From: an uncultured Croceitalea sp.
Lineage (GTDB): Bacteria; Bacteroidota; Bacteroidia; Flavobacteriales; Flavobacteriaceae
Assembly (NCBI GenBank): GCA_947503285.1
Contig: CANNDD010000005.1
Span: 248,001 to 312,000 of the forward strand
Length of the DNA: 64,000 nt
Direction of reading: 5' to 3'
Shown here: positions 7,160-15,467 of the stretch, piece after piece
How the letters are laid out: each line of letters begins with the position of its first letter
Numbering within the stretch: the stretch's first letter is position 1
Made by a program: the position numbers and the translations under genes
Notes under the pieces: model-generated
Databases searched by the model: none
What the model was told of the DNA's origin: nothing
The model's input: only the letters and a program-made list of their open reading frames with translations

Positions 7160-8575
7160 TTAAAAACTACCCGGATTTTGTGTGATGTTTGGGTTATTCG
7201 TGGTTTCATCTTCTACAATGGGGAAAATTACCTTATTTGCCCCCGGGGCAGAGTCGGCACCGCCATCTGGTCTAAGGTTTTGATTATTTCTCAAAAGATC
7301 CATTCTACGATGACCTTCAAAACAAAGTTCTTTTCTGCGTTCTAAAAGAATGGCGTCTAAATCTACCGTTGTAAGATTGCTTAGGCCGGCCCTATTCCTC
7401 AAAAGATTGATGTCATTTAATGGGGTGTCGCCTACTGAAGAACCATTGCGCAAATTTGCTTCGGCCCGTATGAGATACATTTCAGTAATGCGCAACGCCA
7501 TACCATCAGAGGCATTGTTTACGATATCAGGATATTTCGTGGTGAAAAAGGTGTCATTGCCCCCAGCATCCGTGGCTGGTTGTGCTAGTTCATCAAATCT
7601 TCTGTCACCTGCCTCTGCCGCAAAGGCATCTATGAGTTCTTGACTGAATGGGGCATCACCCCTACCACCAGGTGCGGGATTATAAAAATTGGTATATACC
7701 TCATCGGTTCCCGTAGTTTCTTGCGGTCCATCAGTAGGGGTGTTGATGACCACGAATATGTGTTCAGATGAATTCGGATTGTCATCGTAAAAATCATAAT
7801 CGCCGGCCAATGTATATTCGCCCGAATTGATAACTTGATTTGCCAAATCGGCTGCTTGTGCCCATTGTTCACGATATAGGTGCAACCGGGCCAAAAGTGC
7901 TATTGCGGCACCAGATTCGGCTCTATTGCCATTGTCTGCGGGTAATGTCGCAATAGCATCTAAAAGATCTTCTTCTATAAAAGCATGTACTTCGTTGACG
8001 CTAGAGCGTTCCAATTGAAACTCTGAGATATCCCCTCCTTCGAAAGGCTGGGTAACGATGGGGATACCAAGGTTGGAACCGTTCTCAAATTGAAAGGGTT
8101 GTGCAAATAGATTTACGAGTTGAAAATTGGTCAATGCACGCAAGAATTTTGCCTCTGCAACAAAAACGGCCTTATTGGCTTCGGTCAAGCCCGTTACGTC
8201 GTCAACACTTACTTCTGGTAAGTTTTCAATAATATTATTGGCAGCACCGATCAATTCATACCCATCCAACCAAATATTATCTATTGAAACGTTGGTAGCC
8301 AAGGTTTCGAATTGGTCAATTTCTTGCAATGACGGAAAACTCCCCACGAAATTCACATTATCTGACATAAAGTCTGACATCAACTGGGGGTTTCCGTTGA
8401 GGTCCCCACTTTGGTTTTTACTGTAGATGCCCACCACAGCACCGTTGATGGTGGCAAAGCTGCCGAACACGGTGTTGGAGGCAACATTATCTTCTGGTAC
8501 GACTTCTAACCTATCTTCACAAGAGACCGCAAAGAAAATCGCTAGAAATGGTAGTATTGTTTTTATCGTTTTCAT
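7160..8575 (-). CDS. susD-like: SusD/RagB-type outer-membrane lipoprotein
   Basis: Surface lipoprotein that caps the SusC channel and binds the ligand. Residues 1-19 are a signal peptide ending at the lipobox Cys (FFAVSCED). The body is helical with TPR-like repeats, and the C-terminal MYLIRAEANLR, INLLRNRAGL and ERRKELCFEGHRRMDLLR are SusD family signatures. Length 471 is normal. It follows susC by 15 bp, so they are one operon. No glycoside hydrolase or peptidase is adjacent, so the imported nutrient cannot be named. Confidence 0.95.
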   Translation of the reverse strand: MKTIKTILPFLAIFFAVSCEDRLEVVPEDNVASNTVFGSFATINGAVVGIYSKNQSGDLNGNPQLMSDFMSDNVNFVGSFPSLQEIDQFETLATNVSIDNIWLDGYELIGAANNIIENLPEVSVDDVTGLTEANKAVFVAEAKFLRALTNFQLVNLFAQPFQFENGSNLGIPIVTQPFEGGDISEFQLERSSVNEVHAFIEEDLLDAIATLPADNGNRAESGAAIALLARLHLYREQWAQAADLANQVINSGEYTLAGDYDFYDDNPNSSEHIFVVINTPTDGPQETTGTDEVYTNFYNPAPGGRGDAPFSQELIDAFAAEAGDRRFDELAQPATDAGGNDTFFTTKYPDIVNNASDGMALRITEMYLIRAEANLRNGSSVGDTPLNDINLLRNRAGLSNLTTVDLDAILLERRKELCFEGHRRMDLLRNNQNLRPDGGADSAPGANKVIFPIVEDETTNNPNITQNPGSF

Positions 8576-8590
8576 TTCTATTTTTTTAAA

Positions 8591-11500
8591 TTAAAATTGT
8601 AATCGGGCACCAAATGAATAAGATTGTGCTTGAGGGGCCGTGAAGAAAGACTCTCCCTGAAACAAGGGGTCGATATCGTCGGTAACCTCTGGATCTATTC
8701 CATCCATTTCATCAGCTTTTAGCGTAAATAAGTTCGTGGCGGTTGCATATAGTCGAACAGATTTGAAAAAGCCCCCGATTCTGTCTAAAGCCGATTCTGG
8801 CAGACTATACCCAAAGGTCACGTTCTTTAATCTCAGGTAAGAAGCATCGAGTTGTTGTTGTGAAGACCGCTGGTTGAAAAGATCGAAGGTATCACTTGTG
8901 GGGCTCGGTAAAAAGGCATTGTCACCGGGCTGTCTCCAGAAATTTAGATTTTGCCTTCTCACATTGACGATACCTCCGATGGCATCATTACCATCTGCGA
9001 AACGTAGCCCATCGATAACAACATCATTGCCGTATGAATAATTCATCAAAAATGAAAGATCGAAATCTTTGTACTGTATGGTATTGGTCATACCACCAGA
9101 AAAATCAGGTAGCGGACTTCCCGTAACTACACGATCAGTGGATCCCGGGTCGTTGGTGATATTGCCATTGGCATCCAACCATTCAGCATCCCCGGTTTGT
9201 GAATTGATACCTACATATCGTATCAAAAAGAAATTATTCAAAGATTCGCCTTCAATGGCCCGTTGTATGGGTCCATCAATTATTCGCCTCCCTTGTTCGT
9301 CGGTTGCGGCATCTTCATTTAACCTCAACACTTTATTATCAATAGTGGTTAGATTAAAATTGGTTCTCCAACTGAAATTCTTTGTCTGTATGTTTACGGT
9401 GTTCAATTCAAACTCCCATCCAGAATTTTCCATTTCACCAATGTTTCGACTAATGCTGGTAAAACCTGTTTGCGGTGGCAGTACCTGATTTAGCAGTAGG
9501 TCACTGGTCGTTTTATTAAAATAAGAAGTATTAAAGGTAATTCTACCGTTCAAAAAGGTCGATTTTAAACCTATGTCAAAAGTTCGGCTTTCTTCCCACT
9601 TAAGGTCCGGATTCTCGGGTTGGTTCGGTATTACCCCTGATTCACCATTATAGTCAGCTATAGGCCCGGCGTTGAAAAGACCAAGCGAGGGAAACGTACC
9701 CAATCTATCGTTACCTACGGTACCCAAACTGGCGCGTATTGATAAAAAATCGAAAAAGTCAAGGTTTCTGATAAAAGACTCTTCAGAAAGAACCCATCCG
9801 GCAGCAGCCGACCAGAAATATCCAAACCGGTTGTTTGCCCCGAATCTTGATGATCCATCCCTACGTATCGAGCCTTCCACGAGGTATTTTCCCTTGTAAT
9901 CATAGGTTGCCCTAGAGAAAAGACCGAACAGGCGCGACGGATTTCGATCAGCGTTCAATACCGTAGGCGTAGATCCAGAACCCAGGTTTCTAAGATCATC
10001 GGTCAAGAACCCTGTTGACGAAACGTTTGACCTGGTCCTTAAGGTTTCTTCATAATTAAGTCCTAAAAGTAGTGTAAGGCTATGGTCTTCAGAAAAAGTG
10101 TCTGAATAGTTTAACGTCTGGTTGGTCAACCAACGGTCTTCATTGATGAATATTTGTTGTGCAAAACCCCCTGGTGTATTAAATTCGGCATTTCGTATAA
10201 ACTCTTCCAAACTTAATTTATCAATACCAAATTCAGAACGCCATGTCAACCCCTTGACGGGGGTTACCTCGGTAAAGGCGTTACCGATAACCCTGAATGT
10301 TTTCAGTTCATCAGTATTAAGGGCGACCCTGGCAAAAATATTCGGTATAAAAGAACCTGATTGTAAAAAGTTACCTTCATCGTCAAATGCCCGAACGACG
10401 GGACTTTGTAGAAATGCAGTGGTGAATGGGGCGTTGATATTATTTTCAATTCCGATACGGTTTAACCTGTTGTTGGTGATGCCTAAGTTCATTCCAGCTT
10501 TGAGCCAATCATTGATATCGGTATCGATATTGATTCTGGCGCCGGCCCTTTGCTGATCGTTTCCGATAATAAAACCCTCGGTGTCCTGAAAATCCAATCC
10601 AATGAAAAAGGACGTTTTTTCACTACCCCCACGAATACCGAGATTATAATTTTGTGATATCCCAGTGCGCTGAACACCGCCCAACCAATCGGTGCCGCCA
10701 GAGCCTATGGCACCTAGGCCAAGGTCTTCAGGGGTGGTGAGGGTTCCATTTTGCAGCGTTGCGACCTCTGACTTGAATTCACGGAATTCGTCTGCAGTCA
10801 AAATATCCGGAACATCCGTCGATTCAGAGTATTGTGTATTTACATCCAAAGTTACGGTGGTCGGCGAGTTCTTTCTACCTCTTTTGGTGGTTATCAAGAT
10901 AACGCCATTGGCACCCCTGGAACCATAAATTGAAGTGGCACCTGCATCTTTCAATACGGTCAACGAAGCAATGTCATTCGGATTTACATAAGACAGCGGA
11001 TTGATCCCCGTATTTCCGCCCCTATTTAAGGTATTGCCCGCTGTATCGGTGATGGGTACCCCATCAATTACGATTAGCGGCTGACTACCTGAATTGATGG
11101 AGTTTACGCCCCTAATACGAATAACCGCGGCAGATCCCAATACCCCAGAGGCATTTACGATTTGGGTACCTGCGCTTTGACCTTGTAACAGCTGATCCGC
11201 AGATACTACTTGTAAGTTTTCGATTGCCTCTTCTTTTACAATGCCAACATTTTGAATGATTTTGCGTTCTTCTTGATTACCATAACCAATGACCACAACT
11301 TCTTCAAGGGCCTGCGCATCCTGTTCCATGGTTATGTTTAAGGTGTTTGATGCACCAACAGCTATTTCAACTGTTTTTTGACCCAAATAAGAAAATACCA
11401 GGATATCACCAGAATTTGCTTCAATAACATAGTTGCCATCAAAATCTGATTGTGTTCCTGTAATTGTTCCCTTTACCAGAATGTTAACCCCTGGTAATGG

Positions 11501-11608
11501 AACACCTTCAAAATCGGTTACAATACCCGATACCGTGTTCTGTTGTGCTGCTACGGAAAAAAATCCAATTAAAAAAAGCATGCACAACCAATGTGTTCTG
11601 TTTTTCAT
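8591..11608 (-). CDS. susC-like: SusC/RagA-type TonB-linked outer-membrane transporter
   Basis: A 1005-residue TonB-dependent importer. A signal peptide (to VAAQQ) is followed by a carboxypeptidase-D-like regulatory domain (about 25-100, with GVPLPGVNILVKGT), a plug domain (about 115-235, with VLKDAGATSIYGSRGANGVILITTK as two adjoining motifs), and a 22-strand barrel ending in Arg-Leu-Gln-Phe. It pairs with the SusD gene downstream. The gene upstream encodes a membrane-bound AraC-type regulator that plausibly controls this operon. Substrate unknown; the lack of degradative genes suggests a peptide, small glycan or other nutrient whose processing genes are elsewhere. Confidence 0.96.
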   Translation of the reverse strand: MKNRTHWLCMLFLIGFFSVAAQQNTVSGIVTDFEGVPLPGVNILVKGTITGTQSDFDGNYVIEANSGDILVFSYLGQKTVEIAVGASNTLNITMEQDAQALEEVVVIGYGNQEERKIIQNVGIVKEEAIENLQVVSADQLLQGQSAGTQIVNASGVLGSAAVIRIRGVNSINSGSQPLIVIDGVPITDTAGNTLNRGGNTGINPLSYVNPNDIASLTVLKDAGATSIYGSRGANGVILITTKRGRKNSPTTVTLDVNTQYSESTDVPDILTADEFREFKSEVATLQNGTLTTPEDLGLGAIGSGGTDWLGGVQRTGISQNYNLGIRGGSEKTSFFIGLDFQDTEGFIIGNDQQRAGARINIDTDINDWLKAGMNLGITNNRLNRIGIENNINAPFTTAFLQSPVVRAFDDEGNFLQSGSFIPNIFARVALNTDELKTFRVIGNAFTEVTPVKGLTWRSEFGIDKLSLEEFIRNAEFNTPGGFAQQIFINEDRWLTNQTLNYSDTFSEDHSLTLLLGLNYEETLRTRSNVSSTGFLTDDLRNLGSGSTPTVLNADRNPSRLFGLFSRATYDYKGKYLVEGSIRRDGSSRFGANNRFGYFWSAAAGWVLSEESFIRNLDFFDFLSIRASLGTVGNDRLGTFPSLGLFNAGPIADYNGESGVIPNQPENPDLKWEESRTFDIGLKSTFLNGRITFNTSYFNKTTSDLLLNQVLPPQTGFTSISRNIGEMENSGWEFELNTVNIQTKNFSWRTNFNLTTIDNKVLRLNEDAATDEQGRRIIDGPIQRAIEGESLNNFFLIRYVGINSQTGDAEWLDANGNITNDPGSTDRVVTGSPLPDFSGGMTNTIQYKDFDLSFLMNYSYGNDVVIDGLRFADGNDAIGGIVNVRRQNLNFWRQPGDNAFLPSPTSDTFDLFNQRSSQQQLDASYLRLKNVTFGYSLPESALDRIGGFFKSVRLYATATNLFTLKADEMDGIDPEVTDDIDPLFQGESFFTAPQAQSYSFGARLQF

Positions 11609-11813
11609 ACTTAACTATTGTTTTGAGCAAAATGTAGTGGCAGCCCTGAATTTTTGCTGACTAATTCAAATAATACGCTTGAGGAAAATGAGACCGAAAA
11701 CCCAGCCTTTCATTTAAAGTGTATGTACAACAGGGCTGCTTACATTTTTAGTTATTAACTCAAATTAACAGTGTGCATGGGCCTTTTCAGGTAATTCCTA
11801 TAAACGTTTACCT
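11605..11813 (-). promoter_or_regulatory. susC upstream regulatory region
   Basis: Between the AraC-type regulator and susC. In susC orientation it holds an inverted repeat AGGTAA-N13-TTACCT (11789-11813), an arm CAGCCCTG (from 11731-11738), the conserved words CTCATTTT and ATTTGAATTAG, the complementary arm CAGGGCTG (from 11641-11648), and TACATTTTG near the start, a possible -7 box. Each element recurs in the same order at 6106-6333. The 25-bp repeat is a good candidate operator for the adjacent regulator; the distant arms could act as paired DNA sites or as an RNA stem. Confidence 0.6.
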
Positions 11814-11837
11814 ACCCGAAGAATCTTTACCAATAAT

Positions 11838-13370
11838 TTACGCCCGAAGTGGTGGCATGAGTTTTAGAAACTGGCTTGGGGTCAATTGTGTGTCTTTCTT
11901 GAAGGCTTTATTGAAGGTAACTTTATTATTGTAACCAACTTCATAGGCAATGTCGATGATGTTCAAATTTCTTTGCTGGTCATCGCATAGTATTTCTTTT
12001 GCCTCTTGAATACGATATTTATTGACCAACTCGTGAAAACTTAAATTGAAATGTTCATTGATGATTTGCGAAGTATTATGCCTGGTGGTATTGAGCCTTT
12101 CGGCAACCATTTCAAGATTGATGGTGTTCTCTTTATATATTTTATCAACCTCGAATAAATGTTCAAGGTTGTTCTTGAGTTCTAGGGAGAGACTGAAGGT
12201 GAGTCCTGATTTTTCATATTTAGGAAACAATTGATTCGTATAGCGAAGAACGCCATTGAAAACAATAGGCTGAATATTGGCTGAATATCCTAAATACAGC
12301 ACCATTAAGGCCATACTCAAAACCTGAAAATGATAGAGGAACCCTGAGGCTATGGTATTACTGATCAATATGCCGTAAGCACCATACGAACATACGTAAA
12401 GCACATGTATGGCATATAGGTTTCGCTGCCAAACATTATTGCCATTCTGCGCAGCGACTTTTTTTGAGTTTATGAAATACAATTTTCGTATAAAATAGCC
12501 ATAGACTATCAACGAAGTGAGTTTCAATAATACAAGGAGTACCAGAAGTTCAGAATCGGAAGGATTGAGGCCTTGTCTGACTCTTTGCAGCATCAAACTT
12601 AGTTTTTCGGTATGTGATAGTGTATATATGGGAATGATGTAAACCAAGAAAACAAGGGTAGGGATCAAATGGAGTAAATCGGTGTACCCAAACTTCTTAT
12701 TCAATACTACTTTTCGAAAATAGAGGTATAGTAGTGGCCCATACAAAAAAGAAAACCCGGTAGACATTAAATAAGAATGTGGATATTCATATTGATAATT
12801 GGAAACGGCAAGACTGATGTGAAAAATAAAAACGGAATGGATGAAAATAAAAGCACTGATCAAGAGTCTTGCGGATACCTCGATTTTCTTGTTAAAGTTG
12901 ATTAAAATGGCCGTGTAGAAACCGATTGCCGCAATAAATAGGTAAACAAAGGACCAAATAGTATGCTTTGGGATATATTTTTCATCAAGGGACTTGAATT
13001 CTGAAGTTGACCTTATTTTATCAAAACCTTCATGATTGATGAAATCAACATCGAAATCAGTGATGAGAAGTTGTTCTAAATACGCTGTGGATTTTTTTGA
13101 ATTTCCTAAGCCCGCTTCGCAAAGCGCTAATTTTTTTAGGTATTTCCCCTTGTTTTTTACATCGAAATCAACCCCTTTTTGATATAACGGAATTGCTTTT
13201 TGGTATTGTTGTAGGTTATAATGGTAATCGGCCAATTTTATGGAGTCCTTTAAAAAAACTTGATGATACCCAACATCTTTTACGACTTTAGGCAAAGGAA
13301 TCCCCATACCAAATGTTACATTTGATACCCAGAGGAACAGCAGAAAAAAGGAGGTTTTCAGGGGTCCCAT
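11838..13370 (-). CDS. Membrane-anchored TPR/AraC-type regulator
   Basis: A 510-residue one-protein sensor-regulator. Order: signal peptide (1-21), TPR-like repeats in the periplasm (about 45-110), seven or so transmembrane helices (about 135-375), and a cytoplasmic AraC-type double helix-turn-helix domain (about 405-505) with YRIQEAKEILCDD, IDIAYEVGYNNKVTFNKAFK and TPSQFLK. Such hybrids sense an envelope signal and act on DNA from the membrane. Location immediately upstream of susC, with a 25-bp inverted repeat in between, suggests that it regulates the susCD operon (inference). Confidence 0.88.
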   Translation of the reverse strand: MGPLKTSFFLLFLWVSNVTFGMGIPLPKVVKDVGYHQVFLKDSIKLADYHYNLQQYQKAIPLYQKGVDFDVKNKGKYLKKLALCEAGLGNSKKSTAYLEQLLITDFDVDFINHEGFDKIRSTSEFKSLDEKYIPKHTIWSFVYLFIAAIGFYTAILINFNKKIEVSARLLISAFIFIHSVFIFHISLAVSNYQYEYPHSYLMSTGFSFLYGPLLYLYFRKVVLNKKFGYTDLLHLIPTLVFLVYIIPIYTLSHTEKLSLMLQRVRQGLNPSDSELLVLLVLLKLTSLIVYGYFIRKLYFINSKKVAAQNGNNVWQRNLYAIHVLYVCSYGAYGILISNTIASGFLYHFQVLSMALMVLYLGYSANIQPIVFNGVLRYTNQLFPKYEKSGLTFSLSLELKNNLEHLFEVDKIYKENTINLEMVAERLNTTRHNTSQIINEHFNLSFHELVNKYRIQEAKEILCDDQQRNLNIIDIAYEVGYNNKVTFNKAFKKDTQLTPSQFLKLMPPLRA

Positions 13371-13717
13371 TTGATGATTGATGAATTAGCACTCCCTACA
13401 AGTTATAAAATTTTAACAAACAAAGCCTTCAAAAATCAACTGAAAATGTAAGTCCCGATAAGATTTTACCTTTATAAAATGCCAAATGGCACCAGTTATA
13501 TGTTTCATTTTTAAATAAAAAAAACCGATGCGAACATCGGTTTCCTAAACTAACTAACTCAAAAAAATGCTAACTCAAATAACTCGTACAAAATTCAATC
13601 AATACCTCAAAAGCGAGGTTAATTAAACTTTAGCAATTTGTTATAATTGCCTTATTCTGTTAAAGTTATAACGGGGGATAAAAACCTTTATTGTAATGTG
13701 GCCATATTAAATAAAAG
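13371..13717. other. Gene-free stretch between AraC regulator and DUF4197 gene
   Basis: AT-rich, 347 bp. Apart from the terminator at 13522-13543 it contains a small hairpin (GCAATT-TGTTAT-AATTGC, 13633-13650), an inverted GTTATAA/TTATAAC pair (13640-13672) and repeated TAACT/ACTAACT words. On the minus strand this reads GAGTTAGTTAGTTTAGG just ahead of the terminator. No convincing open frame is present. Confidence 0.6.
13522..13543 (-). terminator. Rho-independent terminator
   Basis: AAACCGATG-CGAA-CATCGGTTT: a 9-bp stem with a stable CGAA (TTCG on the minus strand) tetraloop, followed on the minus strand by eight T residues. It sits about 175 bases after the DUF4197 stop. It could end that transcript or a separate short RNA starting in the gap. 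Confidence 0.8.
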
Positions 13718-14428
13718 TTAATCACGATCCTGTAGGGCAAACACGCGTTTGAGTAATGCTGTCGTTCTAGATGATGTTTTTGTTCGTATTTCCTTCTCTT
13801 CGATTGCAATCATGGTATATACACCCTTAAGGGATTCCGTAGTCACATAATCCGTTAAATCGGGATTTATGTTGGTCGTAAGTGGTAAGTTGTTGTATTT
13901 GGTGATAAGGTTTGACCAAATTTGATCAGCACCTACTTTTTTAAACGATTTATCGATTATGGGATTGAACTTTGTGTATAGTGCGTTTTCGGTCTGTTGT
14001 TTCAGAAAAGAAGTAGCTGCATCGTCATTGCCCAGTAAAATGTTTTTGGCATCATTGAAGGTAATGTTCTTTACGGCATCAACAAAAATTGGTGTGGCCT
14101 CACCTACGGCATCTTCAGCTGCACGATTTAAAACCTTCAGTCCTTCATCAGCGAGCTTTCCAAGCCCGATACTACGCAATGTCTTGTCTACCTTTTTCAG
14201 TTCATCTGGTAATAAGATCTTGACTAGTTCGTTTTTGAAAAAACCATTTTCGCCACTTAGTTTGGCGACCTGTTTTTCAATGCCAAAATTTAAAGCCTGT
14301 TTTAGGCCATTTGCAATTTCATCATTACCTAAGGTCCCACTTTGTGGTAGCTGATTGACCACTTGTTGTAATTCATTACAACTTGAAATGAGTTGAAGGG
14401 TGACCAAGCATATTATAATTTTTTTCAT
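13718..14428 (-). CDS. DUF4197 domain lipoprotein
   Basis: A 236-residue lipoprotein with signal peptide and lipobox (LISSCNE, Cys17). The rest is helical and matches DUF4197: the LKQALNFGIEKQV stretch, the central AEDAVGEATPIFVDAVKNI and the C-terminal LTDYVTTESLKGVYTMIA followed by EEKEIR. The family is widespread in Gram-negative bacteria and of unknown function, presumably periplasm-facing. It is monocistronic as far as can be seen, with purU upstream on the same strand 51 bp away. Confidence 0.92.
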   Translation of the reverse strand: MKKIIICLVTLQLISSCNELQQVVNQLPQSGTLGNDEIANGLKQALNFGIEKQVAKLSGENGFFKNELVKILLPDELKKVDKTLRSIGLGKLADEGLKVLNRAAEDAVGEATPIFVDAVKNITFNDAKNILLGNDDAATSFLKQQTENALYTKFNPIIDKSFKKVGADQIWSNLITKYNNLPLTTNINPDLTDYVTTESLKGVYTMIAIEEKEIRTKTSSRTTALLKRVFALQDRD

Positions 14429-14479
14429 TTTTTTGATTTAGGGATTAGACTAGGGCGTTATGTGACGACCACTATTTGA

Positions 14480-15328
14480 TTATGTAAAAATAACGGTCTT
14501 ATTGTTATAAACCATGGTCTTTCGCGCTACATGCAGTCGTACCGCATTTGAAAGTACTATTTTTTCTAGGTCGCGCCCTTTGGCAATAAAGTCTTTAATA
14601 CTATGGGCATGGGAAACGGGTGTTACGTCTTGGGCTATGATCGGCCCGGCATCAAGCTCTTTGGTAACATAATGGCTTGTGGCGCCAATAATCTTTACCC
14701 CTCGTTTAAAAGCGGCATGATAGGGTTTTGCGCCTGCAAATGCCGGTAGAAAAGAGTGGTGTATATTGATGATCTTGTTTGTATATGCCCTGATCAATGG
14801 GGTATTGATAATTTGCATATACCTTGCAAGTACGATAAAATCGACATGATGTGCTTTTAATAACCTAATTTGGGTTTGTTCCGCTTCGGTTTTGATGGCT
14901 TTGGAAACAGGAACGTGATGGAACGGTATCTTAAACTGCTCGGCTACATGTGATAAATCATTATGATTACTTAATATGAACGGAATCTCAACCTGTAATT
15001 CCCCTGAATTATAGCGTCCTAAAAGGTCATAAAGGCAATGATCGTATTTTGAAACAAAAATCGCCATTTTGGGTTTGTTGCCATGCTCATAAAAACGCCA
15101 CTGCATTTGAAATGGCATGACCAGGTCAGACTCAAAATCAGTACGCAACTCCGATAGCTTCGGGGCATTTTGAAACTCACTTTCGAGCCTCATAAAGAAT
15201 ATACCTGTTTCTTTATCGACGTGCTGATCTAAGTACACGATATTTCCACCTTTTATGTAGAGAAAGTTGGTGACTGCGTTAATGATACCCTTTTGATCCG
15301 GACAATAAATTAAGATAGTTAGTTTCAC
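14480..15328 (-). CDS. purU: Formyltetrahydrofolate deformylase
   Basis: Hydrolyses 10-formyl-THF to formate and THF, balancing the one-carbon pool for purine synthesis; cytoplasmic. 282 residues: an N-terminal ACT domain (about 1-80, beginning ILIYCPDQKGIINAV) and a formyltransferase-fold domain with the Asn of SNHND, His of INIHHSFLPAF and Asp of DAGPIIAQDV forming the family's catalytic set. A perfect 12-bp inverted repeat lies 9 bases upstream of the start. Confidence 0.95.
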   Translation of the reverse strand: MKLTILIYCPDQKGIINAVTNFLYIKGGNIVYLDQHVDKETGIFFMRLESEFQNAPKLSELRTDFESDLVMPFQMQWRFYEHGNKPKMAIFVSKYDHCLYDLLGRYNSGELQVEIPFILSNHNDLSHVAEQFKIPFHHVPVSKAIKTEAEQTQIRLLKAHHVDFIVLARYMQIINTPLIRAYTNKIINIHHSFLPAFAGAKPYHAAFKRGVKIIGATSHYVTKELDAGPIIAQDVTPVSHAHSIKDFIAKGRDLEKIVLSNAVRLHVARKTMVYNNKTVIFT

Positions 15329-15336
15329 AAGAAGTC

Positions 15337-15366
15337 TTTAGAATAGTAAAATTATACTATTCTAAA
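15337..15366. promoter_or_regulatory. Perfect palindrome upstream of purU (possible operator)
   Basis: TTTAGAATAGTA and TACTATTCTAAA, a perfect 12-bp inverted repeat with a 6-base spacer (30 bp overall). It lies 9 bp upstream of purU and 102 bp upstream of the divergent mutase gene. Size and symmetry fit a dimeric regulator site; a hairpin in the purU leader is the alternative. It is followed by an A-run on the plus strand, but no plus-strand gene precedes it. Confidence 0.55.
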
Positions 15367-15467
15367 AAAGCAAACCTTTAAGTGATATTTTTTTGTAAAA
15401 TTATAATTAAAAGTTAGTTTTTTTTACATTTTTCGTAAATTGCAATACAATTTTTGACCTATTTTGA

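Noticed and set aside
13567-13623. 18-codon plus-strand frame in the gene-free stretch
   Set aside because: No promoter box, no paralogue and it runs antisense to a probable 3' UTR.
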